Assembly (NCBI GenBank): GCA_036850595.1
Contig: CM072156.1
Location: forward strand, 12,348,326-12,412,325
Direction of reading: 5' to 3'
DNA: 64,000 bases
DNA from: Rhyacichthys aspro
Taxonomy: Eukaryota > Chordata > Actinopteri > Gobiiformes > Rhyacichthyidae
Shown here: positions 26,920 through 38,250 of the stretch, one piece after another
How the letters are laid out: every line of letters begins with the position of its first letter
How positions within the stretch are numbered: position 1 is the first letter of the stretch
Position numbers and translations under genes: made by a program
The notes under the pieces: generated by a model
Told to the model about the DNA's origin: nothing
Database searches by the model: none
What the model saw: the letters and a program-made list of their open reading frames with translations, nothing else

Positions 26920-27240
26920 AAATGTCTACATCATAATTTCCCGAAGATAATTTTCCCTTGATCACTGTTAATGTTACCTGTAAATTAGCAAGCTTCTCGG
27001 CGAAGGAGTGGATTAAAAGCACCTGAATGTGAACACAAAGATTAGCCCCGCAGATATGAAGTCTAATTAGCATCTCATTGCAACTCGACATGCAAGCTCG
27101 ACATGAGTGCAGACACGCTGAGAGAAAAGCCGACATTGGCCAGAGGTTGATTATAGGCCCATTATGCACACAGTACTTAGTGATGGGCTGAGAGTAGGAA
27201 TTAAGAGCTTGATGGCTACTGCGAGGGGACCTAGGCTGAA
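26920..27240. promoter_or_regulatory. Candidate conserved non-coding element with direct repeat
   Basis: Block with multiple homeodomain-type cores (GTGGATTAAAAG, AGATTAGCCCC, GTCTAATTAGCA, TTGATTATAGG) and an exact direct repeat CTCGACATG at 27084-27092 and 27097-27105. Its texture is typical of developmental enhancers. Confidence 0.38.
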
Positions 27241-27259
27241 GTACAGGGGTGTTAGCAGT

Positions 27260-27790
27260 CAACAGAGGGTCTACAGGAGACCAGGACCAAGGGTGGTTAT
27301 ACAGTAGTCTGGCCTTTCTGAGTATTCATGGAGAGAGATTTGACAAGAGAGGAGCCCCCTATTTAGGCCCTCATTTGATCTGGCAAAGCGGCAGGTGATC
27401 CTCAGCCTCTTTTTGTGTGGGACCACGGGGGTTTGTCCAGCCTTCGTGACCTGTCTTACCTGGCGCCCTTCAGGACACCTCATTTAGCGAGGCAGAGAGG
27501 AGCTAATTCAGTCCCAGGTATCCGCCCACGGCAGAGCTCCACCTGTTCACGGGGGTTGAGGGGTCAGCTCCATACTGAGACAAGGGGACGCTCAGGGCCT
27601 AGTTTGCTAATCCCCTCACATTCAGGGAGGTGTTGGACGACCCGAAGGTCAGAGATGGAGCACAGGAGCCATCTTCATGCTTTCTTATAGACGGGATTAA
27701 AGGCGCAGCAGGGGTGGGTCTTCGGGACTGACGCCTCACGCTTGGAGATCATGAAGGCATTTCTGAGCCGAGCATAAGATAGTTTGGTTT
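27260..27790. promoter_or_regulatory. Candidate conserved non-coding element
   Basis: GC-rich block with GAGCTAATTCAG, TTTGCTAATCCCC and GGGATTAAAGGCG cores and an E-box CACCTG. Open frames have no family similarity. Confidence 0.33.
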
Positions 27791-27794
27791 CCTC

Positions 27795-29095
27795 CTGAGG
27801 CCACCTGTGATCTCTGACCACACAAACATAGCTACTGTCTTCAACCTACTCTAAAGCAGAAAATACAAGATATTGCCAGTGACAGACAGAATCCTGCAAT
27901 CTTGATACATCAGTTTTTAAAAATTGTATTTATGGTATATTTTTTTCTTATTTGATTAGACAAATATATTGACTATATAGCACAAATGCCTGGCACATGA
28001 AAAAACATAATAATTGCAGTTCAAGTGGGCTTTCGCTTTATGTATGTTGCATATATTGTTTGTAGAGTTTCTCATTCATCCAGATAATAGTATACTCAAG
28101 TAATATCAAAGTGTACAGCTTATTATTATCGTATAAATCCTCTAGTTGAGTATATTTAGGCAAAAAGCAGACCTGGTTAATGTTATGCGAATAAGGTTAT
28201 ACATCACAAATGTTTCAATTTCCAATGGGATCCCAAATGGGTGTTACACAAGCAACAGAATAAAATGGTGTTCACGAAGTGCCTACACTATTCCTGTGTT
28301 TAAGGAAGGATATACGGGAGACTTGCTGCAGACCATTTGCTGTGCCCTGAACGCACATAAACGTAGACCTTTCAAATTGTGCAGACCTGATACTCCTACC
28401 CACTCAGGTTCTTTTTGTTTGTCTACAGAAGAGTTCTTCTTGTTAAGCAAAAGCTGAACATTTGATCCCTAATAAGAGCGGATACCCTTATATGGTTCTC
28501 TATACCTTATCGTAAACTGGCCTCACTGACTTTCATGTGTCAGGTCATTATAAGGTGAGTGACACTGTCTTTGAGAAGGAAAGAAGAGAGCCAACAACTG
28601 CACCTCACTATCTTTACATACAAACTAAAACAGCTTTTTTTTAACTTAGACAAACCACAAAGAAACACACAGAATAGTACTTGAAAAAAATAAGGCATTG
28701 TAATTGTCAAGTCATTTTCTTTCTAGACTTCCACTGCAGCCACCTCAGCTCAATCAACGGGTTTACACTTTGTATAGCATGACTTTTGACAACCTCACAC
28801 CTCTGAAAACACCCCAGCACTGAGGCCTATCACATCCAAACCTTTTTATAACTAAATGTGCCATAGCTGGGAACATGCAAAATCATTTTATCTAAAAATG
28901 TAGTCGGAAAATTAAAACACTAAATGTCAATCGTAACGTGTTAGCAAGATTGCATTAATAAGATTACAATTGACTTTGCTGAATTGCAATAAACGCATTA
29001 TGTTGAGCTTAGCAGTGGTCAACCCACTAAATACTTGTACTCGTCAAGTGCATTTGGCAGAGGCCATTACATAACAATAGCATTAAAACCTAGAA
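27795..29095. other. AT-rich spacer
   Basis: AT-rich DNA with A- and T-runs. A 103-codon frame at 28146-28457 has no family similarity. I see nothing else. Confidence 0.55.
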
Positions 29096-29099
29096 CTGC

Positions 29100-29660
29100 A
29101 AGGCCAACCATTTCAGACCGGCTAAATGCTGAACCTGTGGGTTAATTTAGCTGCATTCGTTTCCATTATCAACTGGATAAGCACATCAGGTTGGCACACG
29201 GATCCATTTCACATGACACAAAGTAGCACTTTCTGTGAAGCCCACTCAAATCAAGTTAGCCAGTCAAATCAGGTTAGCTCCTCTTTAGCGTCAAACGTAC
29301 TTTTAATTCAAAGCATCACTTCATTGACGGCAGACGTGTTGGCATGCCACAGACCGAGTTGTCAATGCCTCTGCACTGATCCACATCCGGAGGGGTCAGA
29401 CAGATCGGGGTACCGCAAAAGGGGGGTGTGAGCAGTGTGAGTAGAGGTTGCACCGTGAGATATTTTAGGGTTGAATGAGAAGTGTTACTGACAATCTGGC
29501 AGGCCTTCACGCTGACATGTGTGTTTGACGGTACACACGGCCCGTTGTCAGCCTCCGTGACCCAGTGCTGTCACCGAGGGCTGAGTGTGTGACAACGCGG
29601 CACTGTCGGCGGCGTAAAGTACTACGCTCTGTTGAGGGTGGGCTGGTCGGGCAAGGACAA
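29100..29660. promoter_or_regulatory. Candidate regulatory block
   Basis: Mixed-composition stretch with GGGTTAATTTAGC and the near-duplicated pieces AATCAAGTTAGC and AATCAGGTTAGC at 29249-29278, then a GC-richer part to 29650. No coding similarity. Confidence 0.25.
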
Positions 29661-29664
29661 GAGT

Positions 29665-30940
29665 GGAGGGTGGTGTTGAGGATGCCAGTCTTATAGATGA
29701 CACAGTTTTCAAATAGATCTCAAGTAAGAACCAGGAAAAGTCAAGTTTTTGCAAGTAGCTGAACATAAATTAAACTCAAGCCCTGTGGTCCAAATCTTTG
29801 CAATATTCCATCTGTCCCGTAAAGTTTTGTTGGTAATATATTGACTTGTTAGTTGTAAATGTCTATATTTTCAAAATCAATTACTAATATTGTTACTTAC
29901 TGAGAGATTCAAGCTTTTAAATCCAACTCGTATTCCACAAGTAAAGCAGTGTCGTTTCTGCATGAATGCAAACACAGGTCCAGCCCTTCATAGTCTGAGC
30001 CCTTCAGAGTCTGAGGGGACATCGTTCAGAGTTGCTCTACAAATATAGGCTGGATTTATGAAGGGACCAACTTGCTGGCTGCCTGTCAGCTCTGGTTAGT
30101 GTCCATTTGTTAAGCAAGAAAAGGTTTCCAAAGAGCGAAGATGTGTCTCTGTCAAAAGTTTGGGTGCCCGAGGCCACACTCACCTCACATAAGACTAAAT
30201 AATACTTGCTGACCATGTATGAAAAAAGATCACAAAGCTTGTTGGAAAGGCATGAGTAAGAAGAATAAAAGCAAAACTCCTGTAACTCTTTTAAAGTATA
30301 TTGCAGAGCGTGCCTTTTCACCCTCTTCAAGATGGAGTAGTATAATCACATCTTGTCTTGGATATTTTACTAATGTCTCTGTGCAGTTTGATACAAGCCG
30401 TCCACGCAGAACAATTATGTTCCTGGGAGTATGTGAGACTGCAGGTGCTTGTGACTCACTGCGAGAGGAGGAGTCAGGTAGTTTGATTGTCTGGGGCTAA
30501 TAACAGTGGAGTAGGAGGAAGAGGAGCACACACAAGTGAAAAAGGCTACAGAAGTTACAGCAGGTGTAGGCGTGTTTGCACGAGGGCACAGTGCAGACAT
30601 GGAGTGTGCTAACGCTATTGTCATAAATGTGTGGGATGTGAGGATCATAGCAGAGACATAGAACCAGGACCCTGACTGTCGCCCGAGGGTGTCCTCTGTG
30701 AATTCCTTCACTTGTCTGCATCAATGTGCTTCAAACAATCATGACTCTTTTTTGAAAAAAATGAGTTCTACAAAATAAATGCTTAATATAAATGTAAAGC
30801 AAATACTGAAGGCTGTGGCTGGTCATTTAAAGCTAAAAGCAATTACTGAAATCCTTTGATGACTGTTGTTAATGGTAAGCCACATTAAAGCAGAAGAACA
30901 ATGCCCTCCTCTGTCTGAAATGCGAATTAATGCTTTCATT

Positions 30941-30989
<49 letters not shown>

Positions 30990-31820
30990 GACAATTGTAG
31001 AGCAGTAGGCTACTACTGCAATAACCGAGCATCAACAAATGGTTCAAAAAATGTGTAAAATATAGATGACACAAACACTTTGTAAATGTAATTCTTTTGC
31101 ATTTGAACTGATGAGTGGTGCAATATGCTGAAGCTGGAATCAAATAAAGACTCTGCGAAAGGGAAAGAGATGGATGCAGATTGGGTGTGTGAGCAGTAGA
31201 GAGAATGAGGAGGTTTTTGATCAGGAGTTTCTCGGGGATAATTGTCAGGATGTGGAGTTTGGAAGATGACTGACGAAAGAGAAAATATGACAGTGGGATT
31301 TGTTGAGGAAACATGAAAATGTGTCAAACATCTATCAAACAAAGAAATGCAATATTTATGGATTCTTGAAAAACCTCTCCTTTTTCAGACACAAGTCCTT
31401 GCGCACATCATCCCCATAACATCACAATGCCTCAAAGGCTTCGCTGTACAAGAATTAAGATGCAAAAACGCTGTTTACAGGAAAATGTAAGCCGTGATTT
31501 AAATCTACACAATTATAATAAGCAGATCTGTGAGAAAATGTTTGATTAAATTAAAAATGTTAGAGCGTTCGTTATAAAAGGGTTAAATAAATAAGACAGA
31601 ATCAAATAATTAAACCTCACTAATATTTACACCATAATATTTAATATATTTGTAGATAATTATGGTTTGCATTTATAAACCTTTTTTTTCTTGCCGACAA
31701 AAACATGCCCATCAACATACAAATGTTTAAAGAAAGATAAACATTTTTTTAAGTGCTTGTAGAATCATTAGAGCTATCTGTCTGAGGACCTCCTGCTGGC
31801 TTTAAAAAACCTCTTCTCCC
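29665..31820. other. Spacer with a CA microsatellite
   Basis: Mixed to AT-rich DNA with short open frames of no family. An AC run lies at 30944-30987. No gene recognised. Confidence 0.55.
30944..30987. repeat. (AC)n microsatellite, 22 copies
   Basis: Uninterrupted AC run of 44 bases. Confidence 0.97.
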
Positions 31821-31839
31821 TCACGTCTCTCTCGCTTAC

Positions 31840-32290
31840 ACACTCACACACCTCCAAAGAAAACAAAAGGGGCTAATCATTTGAAGCATGTGCTTTGTAG
31901 GTGGGGCCCGGTCATTATCAGGCCTCAGCAGTGCAGGGTTTTGTTGGTTTTAGCTTTGCATCCTCAATCAATCGCTAACAGGAAGAGCTTTAATCAGGGT
32001 TTTAATGCAGCTGTACAAGAGGTGGGCAGGCCCATTGTCTGCCTTTGAAAGGCTGATCGGAGGGGAGTCCTCTCGCGTTTCTTTACATTCACCTGCTGGG
32101 CCTTATTGGGTCTCTTTCTGAAAGAAAAGGACAAGGCGAATGAATAAGGAACACAGGCAAAGTGTGGCTCAGCTCCAGACTACGGGTTAATCAAGGAGCT
32201 ACTTGTCAGGCCCACTGTTCTGCTGGTTAAGCTCTGCCTTTCTGTTTCCCATGCCAATTGAGACGCACTGAGGAGTCGGTCCAGGAACAA
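31840..32290. promoter_or_regulatory. Candidate conserved non-coding element
   Basis: Compact block with GGGGCTAATCATTTG, CTCAATCAATCGCTAAC, GCTTTAATCAGGG, GGTTTTAATGCAG and GGGTTAATCAAGG, that is, five homeodomain-type cores in under 350 bases. GC content is higher than in the flanks. A strong candidate by texture; conservation untested. Confidence 0.4.
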
Positions 32291-32543
32291 CAACAGTGGA
32301 CCATAACACCACCATGAGCTAATGATAGTCCACCACTGGATAAAGCTACCAAACCACTGACATAGAAAAAGCATAAAATGGGGAAACACATGTAACAGTC
32401 TGACAAATGAAATGTAAAACCACTGCACAAACACTACACTGCTTTTTCAAAGTTGTTCCACTGAATAAGGATACAATGAGCATGTAAATTATATATGAGA
32501 TGGATGAAATATTATACAAACACATATATTGTAAACTGCTGCT

Positions 32544-32551
32544 ATTTGCAT
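32544..32551 (-). promoter_or_regulatory. Octamer motif
   Basis: ATTTGCAT, the reverse of the POU octamer ATGCAAAT, in AT-rich DNA. Confidence 0.25.
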
Positions 32552-33129
32552 TTCCTGCATGTAGCTCTTTTTCAGCCTTAGTGGCATCTATTTTCCACAC
32601 CAAAAGCAATAGATGTTATTAATAGATCTTGTTAAAATATACGAATAATCTACAGAAAATGTATAAAAGGTACACTGTCTGATGAGTCCTAACAATTCTA
32701 TAGTAAGAAATCTTGAAATAACACTTCATTTATAAACATGGCAGTCAGCAAACTGGTTTGAAAGTGATGCTCTTACCCCATCTAGTGCTGAGACTTTGCA
32801 GTTGATTCACAAAAAAGATCCAAGCTGTGTGTGTTTGACGCTCTTCTTGAACATAGACCTTTAACGAAGCTAAGCAAAGATTGTACGTTTTGTCAAAGTG
32901 AGTAAATGCACTTATGTTGGAGAGAAACTAAATTGTGCAATTACATAAAATGTCATTATAACATTAACACAGCAATACTGTATCATTAATTAGACCGTTG
33001 ACGATCATTTTAAAATTAGGTCTTGTAATGAAACTAAGGTTACTACTTAACTTTAAAATATATTATCATTATGAATAATAATAATCATCATAATCATAAT
33101 CATTGTATTGACTTAGAAATACATTTGCA

Positions 33130-33460
33130 GAATAAATGCATGCAATTTGTGCATGCAGAAAAGTGCTTAGGAATTGCCCATGTCCTTTAAACGTCAGATT
33201 TGTCAGAACCAATGTGGACTGGTAACTAATGGCTCATCCACCTGACAAGGCTTTTTGTTAGAGTCTACAGGAAGTCCGCTTGAAACCCCCAGTGCTCTCC
33301 AGCAGGGGCCGATGCACTTAGAAGAACGCTCGCCAACAAAAGGGATGGCAGCAATTAGGAAAACAATAGGGGAGGGCGCGGGTGATTATAGTAGGAGCAC
33401 TTTAATAGGCAGCATCCAGCTTTCACATTGTCATTTTGAAAGGCCACGAACAGCGTCAGA
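33130..33460. promoter_or_regulatory. Candidate conserved non-coding element
   Basis: Mixed-composition block with GGTAACTAATGGC, CAGCAATTAGG, GGTGATTATAG and CTTTAATAGGC. It is flanked by strongly AT-rich DNA. Short open frames lack families. Confidence 0.38.
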
Positions 33461-33759
33461 AAACAGCCTTCATATTTTATTTTTATTTTTTTACATTTAT
33501 TTTGTTGCGTTTGATAGTTGTAGTTTGGTGTAATATTTTTTGGAATTGTGAAGAAAAATTAAATCAATCCAAACATAAACATTTTATGAACAATATTTTC
33601 TATGAGCAAACAGGATGATTTTATTTTGTCATTTACAAGATGCTCTACCATTTTCCTGATTTAATTTGCAGCTGATGTGTGTGACATTGACTGGCATTTT
33701 AGAAAAGAAGGTCAAAAATCCTGCTGCAAATTGAAAAAAAATATATTGCCTAATTTTTG

Positions 33760-34060
33760 CCATCCATTAGGTGCAGCCCTAAAACCTGATTTGCATTTCT
33801 AAGTCTGGCATTTGCAAAATGGTTTGTCTTGGTTAGGATCTGGCAATCCCAGTCAATAAAAATGGCCCTGCCCCATAAGCACCGACCATCGCACCCTCTA
33901 ATTCTGAATCTTATAATTCTCAGTTTATATTCATGTGTCCAGTCCTTAATTAGATCAGGATGCATAACCCCCCACAGCAAGAATATTCTGATTTATGCAT
34001 GTCATATTCGAGCGGCATATAAAATTAGCTCCATGCCAAAATGCCACTTTTTTGCACTTA
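33760..34060. promoter_or_regulatory. Candidate conserved non-coding element with octamer
   Basis: Block with ATTTGCAT at 33789-33796, GTCAATAAAAATGG (HOX/CDX-like), CCTTAATTAGATCAGG and AAAATTAGCTCC. Dense homeodomain-type cores over 250 bases. Confidence 0.4.
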
Positions 34061-34900
34061 AAAGTAATAATTCAATGTTTTGGAGGAATAATATTTTAGA
34101 TTGTGATCAAAAATTATACTTCCATAAAGGAATCCAAACATGCACACACTCCCATAAGCCACATTATGATCCTTGACGTCTGGAACTCAGTTTTGTTCCA
34201 GTGGGTTAGTAGCTACAATAATCTAAACCATTATTATATCTCTATATCCAAAGTGTTGGAGTTTAAAGGTAGAAAAGACCTATCGGACCATAATGTTTTG
34301 TTTTTTGTATTTTATAGATTACTAATACACATTGTAACATCCTCCTCATTGTCCCACTTAATCTCAGACAGATTCTTTGGCTTACATTTGGTTTGTCATG
34401 TCCTGGTTTGTTCGGAACTTAGTTAAATGTATGGTCCTCAACTGAACAACTGCAACATGACTATTGCTTCTACAGTTGGTGATGGCTTCTAAATTCTAGT
34501 TATTCTAGTAACAATCTACTGAGTATTCCCACCTACTTTAATGTCTTTACTCTTTACTTTGTGCCCAAATAAACATAATGTATGAGTGAAAGGAAATCTC
34601 AAATGGGGATATGTTTGTTTTGCACACTTAACAAAACCACAAAACATCTTACCCAGTTTGCATTCAAGGTAAAGTTAAATGGCTCATCAAATTCCATCCA
34701 ATTCTGTCTGTGGAGAAACGTGTTGTACATGCACAGAGACGTCCAAGGACAGTTGGATTTAGCACAAAGAGCATGCCATTTTTGCTCCCCCTGGAGCTAT
34801 GACTTTGATTGAATTCTGAAATGAGCTGAAATGTCACAAATCCCCACCAATATGTTCGAAAAAATGAAAATTGGCCTTGAGGCTTTAGAGTTTTCTATTA

Positions 34901-34919
34901 AAGGTGTTCTTAACACCTT
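34901..34919. promoter_or_regulatory. T-box-like inverted repeat
   Basis: AAGGTGTT, a three-base spacer, then AACACCTT: two AGGTGT half-sites in inverted orientation with eight-base arms. The half-site is the T-box core. The spacing is tighter than the classical 20-base T site. Confidence 0.3.
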
Positions 34920-35329
34920 CTGTTAAGTGCATCAAAAATGCAACATAATTACTATCTCCATGCTCTTAAGCAAATGTCTCTTAAATTCTTCAGTCCAGTT
35001 TCTTTAAAGCTTTCTGGTGACAAAATCAAAATGAGGCTGATTGCACACCTGCACCATTGCACCCGCCACGCTCTTATATATACTCTATTTCTTTCAGAGG
35101 CATAGATCCTTCTGCATGCCTTGTTTTTTCAAGAGATAACAAAGTTTCCTTTTACGTCAGCATCTGTTTTTACGGCTGGGTATGTGTGCCTGGCTCTGAA
35201 AGCACTGGTTTGATGCGTCTATCCTCTCTTCTCCTTGTGTTTTAAGCTGTATTTTCAAGAAACATGAAAATGACTCCGCTTGCTACTTACTATTCACATC
35301 ACGTAAAGTGGGTCTGTGTTCCTCATTTA

Positions 35330-35500
35330 GTGCCGTACTGTACAGCTGGGGAGCTGCCCTGCGCATGGCGGCGGCACTATGCAAATGAGTGTGGATTTGA
35401 ATGGAGATGGAGGTAGACACAAAGCTCAATTAGAGCCCAGTGAGAGGAAGGCGGTGGGGGGCCCTGAGTGTCTAGAGGGGAGGGGGAAGGGAAAGAGAAA
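35330..35500. promoter_or_regulatory. Candidate regulatory block with octamer
   Basis: GC-rich block with ATGGCGGCGGC followed by the octamer ATGCAAAT at 35379-35386 and CTCAATTAGAGCC. The flanks are AT-rich. Confidence 0.35.
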
Positions 35501-35779
35501 AACCCTTTGGCTGCTTAATGCCAACCTGAAGAAAACCATCTATGGACACATTCAAACACAAACACACAAATGCACCTAAAGATCAAGAAAAATATATAAA
35601 TTCCACAGAGAAACAGTTAATCTCAGAGGGGCTAAGACATTTCACGTCTATAATTCAGTCAAATCACACTTAGAAAATCACATATTATCTCTCTTACACA
35701 CGAAACAAAAAAGCCAAGCACAGGTTCACTTCCCTGTTTCAAAGACACATACCAACGCAGTTTAAAACTAACAGGGCTG

Positions 35780-36020
35780 GCAGCCATTTTGCTTTTGGTG
35801 GAAGTCAGTGCCCAGCAGCAGTACATTTCACCTGACCCAGTGTCCTTGGAGGAGTCTCTTATCCGCACTGCCACCCTGGGTTGCCACAGCAACAGCAGTG
35901 CAAATTGAGGGGGGTGGGGCACTTATGCAAAATGGAGGGCAAATAATTAATATGCACACAGACAGTTTGGACCCAGATTTAATTAATTTGTTCATGTGTG
36001 AAGCCAAAATGGATTGAGCA
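35780..36020. promoter_or_regulatory. Candidate regulatory block with full RFX X-box
   Basis: Contains GTTGCCACAGCAAC at 35880-35893, which fits both half-sites of the RFX X-box consensus (GTNRCC, 0-3 spacer, RGYAAC), then an octamer-like TTATGCAAAATGG, AATAATTAATATGC and GATTTAATTAATTTG. The mix is typical of neural or ciliary enhancers; the function is inference. Confidence 0.4.
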
Positions 36021-36551
36021 GTGGTTAATAAAAATACAGCTCACAGAACGGCAAAAAATGTAATCAGCTCACTAGTTTGAGAAATAATTAGAATATTATC
36101 AAGGATATTTTTAAAGAAAATCTTAAGCAATAAAAAAAAGTATCCCCATTGACTCTATTATTATTAGTAGTAGTTTACAGGGCTGTGTGCAGACAAGTGG
36201 ATGTTTTGTGACCGTCAAGTTTGAACTGACTTTGTGTTCACAAAGTGCAATCATTTGTGTGTGCCACTGCCAGGACAAATTTTTGATATGCAGCGGAGAT
36301 ATGGAAGACAAAAGTGCAGGCTCGATGTATAAGGGATAAGTGTAACCAGATCAGGGAGGCTCAAAGATCATTCAGGTAATATAGTGACGCCCCAAATTCA
36401 CCCAAGTCTGATTTCCCATAAACACTACCTGTCAGATCACATAGCCAAAACCCTACGTCACATCACTCACAAAATTTGTAACAGCTGCTCAAGTGTATCC
36501 ATCCGCCACAAAACATAGCACCAGAGAGGACATAGACTGCAATACATAGGG

Positions 36552-36571
36552 AATAAATAAATAAATAAATA
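36552..36571. repeat. (AATA)n microsatellite, 5 copies
   Basis: Tetranucleotide AATA run of 20 bases. Confidence 0.9.
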
Positions 36572-37139
36572 CAGGAGAATAAAGAGTCCAAATTGAGCGT
36601 CTTTGAAAGTGCAGAATATCTTAAAAATGCACATAAGTATTTAATATTTTTTACATGAAAATATAGACACAGTATTGTTATCCTTAAGTAGTCTACCAGA
36701 AGTATTTTTTGTCAAACATGAAATCTAAAAAAAAAATGACAATATTAGAAACACACATAGTAGTCTATATGCTAGTCTACAAAGTAGCCTTTGGCAGAAT
36801 TATGCAAAAGAGAAGAAAAGGTGTTAGCCAGGCTGACAACGTGAACGAGCACATGACGCATTGCGCGCACACATGCTACAGTAAACGTAGCAATGCTCTC
36901 ATCAATAATGCATTGCCGCTTCATGTTTATGCATTTTCAGACCGAGACCGAGCTATGGATATTGTAGTCTGGCTCACTAGATTTGGAACCGAGCACACAG
37001 CCTGCGTTTAACAAAACAAACAGCTCATATGGTACGGAAGCCAGACAGGACACACAGAAACGAAAGATGAAGATATTCGCCATGCAACATACCTGTTAAA
37101 AGCAACATTTCTTTGGTTTCCTCGTTTATGTTGGCTTGA

Positions 37140-37330
37140 AGGGTTTCATGATAGCGACGCACTAAGGAAATAAAACTGTAGCTGTGCTGATATGCAAATT
37201 AAAGGCTCCCGCTGAGTACACGGGCATTTATTATTCATAAATGACTCATGTTTATGCAAATGACGGTATACGGAAACACGGGAGGGGGTTGAGTAGCTCC
37301 GTCTAAACATGTTCGTGTGATTTGTGTTCC
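37140..37330. promoter_or_regulatory. Candidate enhancer with paired octamers and an AP-1-type site
   Basis: Two exact octamers ATGCAAAT on the same strand at 37192-37199 and 37254-37261, with TGACTCA (AP-1-type) at 37242-37248 and CATTTATTATTCATAAATGA between them. The block lies about 1 kb upstream of the ccnh start codon. Confidence 0.4.
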
Positions 37331-37590
37331 ACTCGTCTGCTCAAAGTCATAGCATTTGACTGATTGATTTGACAGTTATAGTAAACTCAGCGTCACTGAC
37401 TAAGAACTGTTTTATATCAGAGCATATTCAACAAGTGTACATTTCTCAAATCAATATAGATTCCGTATTATTGTGAGTTAGTTAAGGTTTGTATACAGAG
37501 CTTAATTTGTAAAGCTGAAGGTGAAGGAACACAAAATGTGGGAGAGTGTTTACTGAGCATCGAGGAGGGAAAAAAAAGTCAAGATGGTAA

Positions 37591-37592
<2 letters not shown>

Positions 37593-37674
<82 letters not shown>
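37593..37674. repeat. (AT)41 microsatellite
   Basis: Perfect 82-base AT dinucleotide run. It produces spurious Ile-Tyr repeat frames on both strands. Such tracts can extrude cruciforms and are length-polymorphic. Confidence 0.98.
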
Positions 37675-37677
<3 letters not shown>

Positions 37678-37979
37678 CTTTTAACGACCAATGGGCAATT
37701 TCTGCAACCTGGATTATAGATCTGAGTTCAATTTATAAAAAAAAACCCCCAAAAAACTGGATCACATTTTAGGCCAAACGAACTTTTACTTTAACAAACT
37801 CCTCCTGTAAAAAAAAAATTAAAAAAAAATAAAATAAAGTAGGTCGAAAAATATGTCACCCCTTATTCCCCCACAAATTACGAGCTGTATGTATGGTAAG
37901 ATACAAAAAAAAATAGAACTAAAAAATACCAAAACCCAAACAAACCCAAAAAAACGCATAACGCATATAGCGTCTACAT

Positions 37980-38250
37980 TGACGTCATCAAACGGCGACA
38001 GGAATATCGTTCAACTTCTGTTACATGCGTTGAACCTGTGTAAATTACCTACGGACTGTTAAACCTTGATCATATCGATCTTTTTGCACGTGTCTCTCTC
38101 TTTTGTTGGTATTTATGACGCTAAAGAAGTTTCGTTGTTGTTGGATTCACAAATAAAACATGCTGATGCATGCTAATGCTAACACATAACATAGTGACAG
38201 GTTGTGGTTTCCAGCGTTTGCATTGTGTTGAAGATTTAAAAAAAATCGGG
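37980..38250 (+). promoter_or_regulatory. Probable ccnh promoter and 5' UTR region, with CRE
   Basis: A perfect CRE palindrome TGACGTCA lies at 37980-37987, 264 bases upstream of the ccnh start codon, and a GCACGTGT E-box near 38085. The region has no clear TATA box. CREB/ATF and USF-type control of a housekeeping gene is plausible. The start site of transcription cannot be placed from sequence alone. Confidence 0.45.

Larger units (their letters stand above)
6481..37979. other. Gene-free interval between tmem161b and ccnh
   Basis: No frame in these 31 kb shows family similarity, splice-consistent exons or sustained coding structure; the open frames are short and overlap on both strands. AT-rich filler alternates with higher-complexity, more GC-rich blocks that hold transcription-factor motifs. 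The candidate regulatory blocks are listed separately. The corresponding mammalian interval is a gene desert of several hundred kb, so this is a compact version (established synteny plus inference). Stretches not listed separately are AT-rich and I see nothing in them beyond short A/T runs. Confidence 0.8.

Noticed and set aside
30823..31314. 163-codon minus-strand frame containing a Cys-Val repeat
   Set aside because: The repeat is the translated CA microsatellite; the rest has no family.
37482..37772. Ile-Tyr repeat frames on both strands
   Set aside because: Translation of the (AT)41 microsatellite.
38170..38250. Upstream in-frame ATG that would extend cyclin H by 27 residues
   Set aside because: The family begins at the M[FY]HNSS methionine at 38251. 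The extension has no counterpart in known cyclin H and probably lies in the 5' UTR.
4523..38250. Expected mir-9 hairpin of the LINC00461 locus
   Set aside because: I looked for the mature miR-9 core and did not find it. In the conserved order that locus lies on the far side of tmem161b, outside the window.
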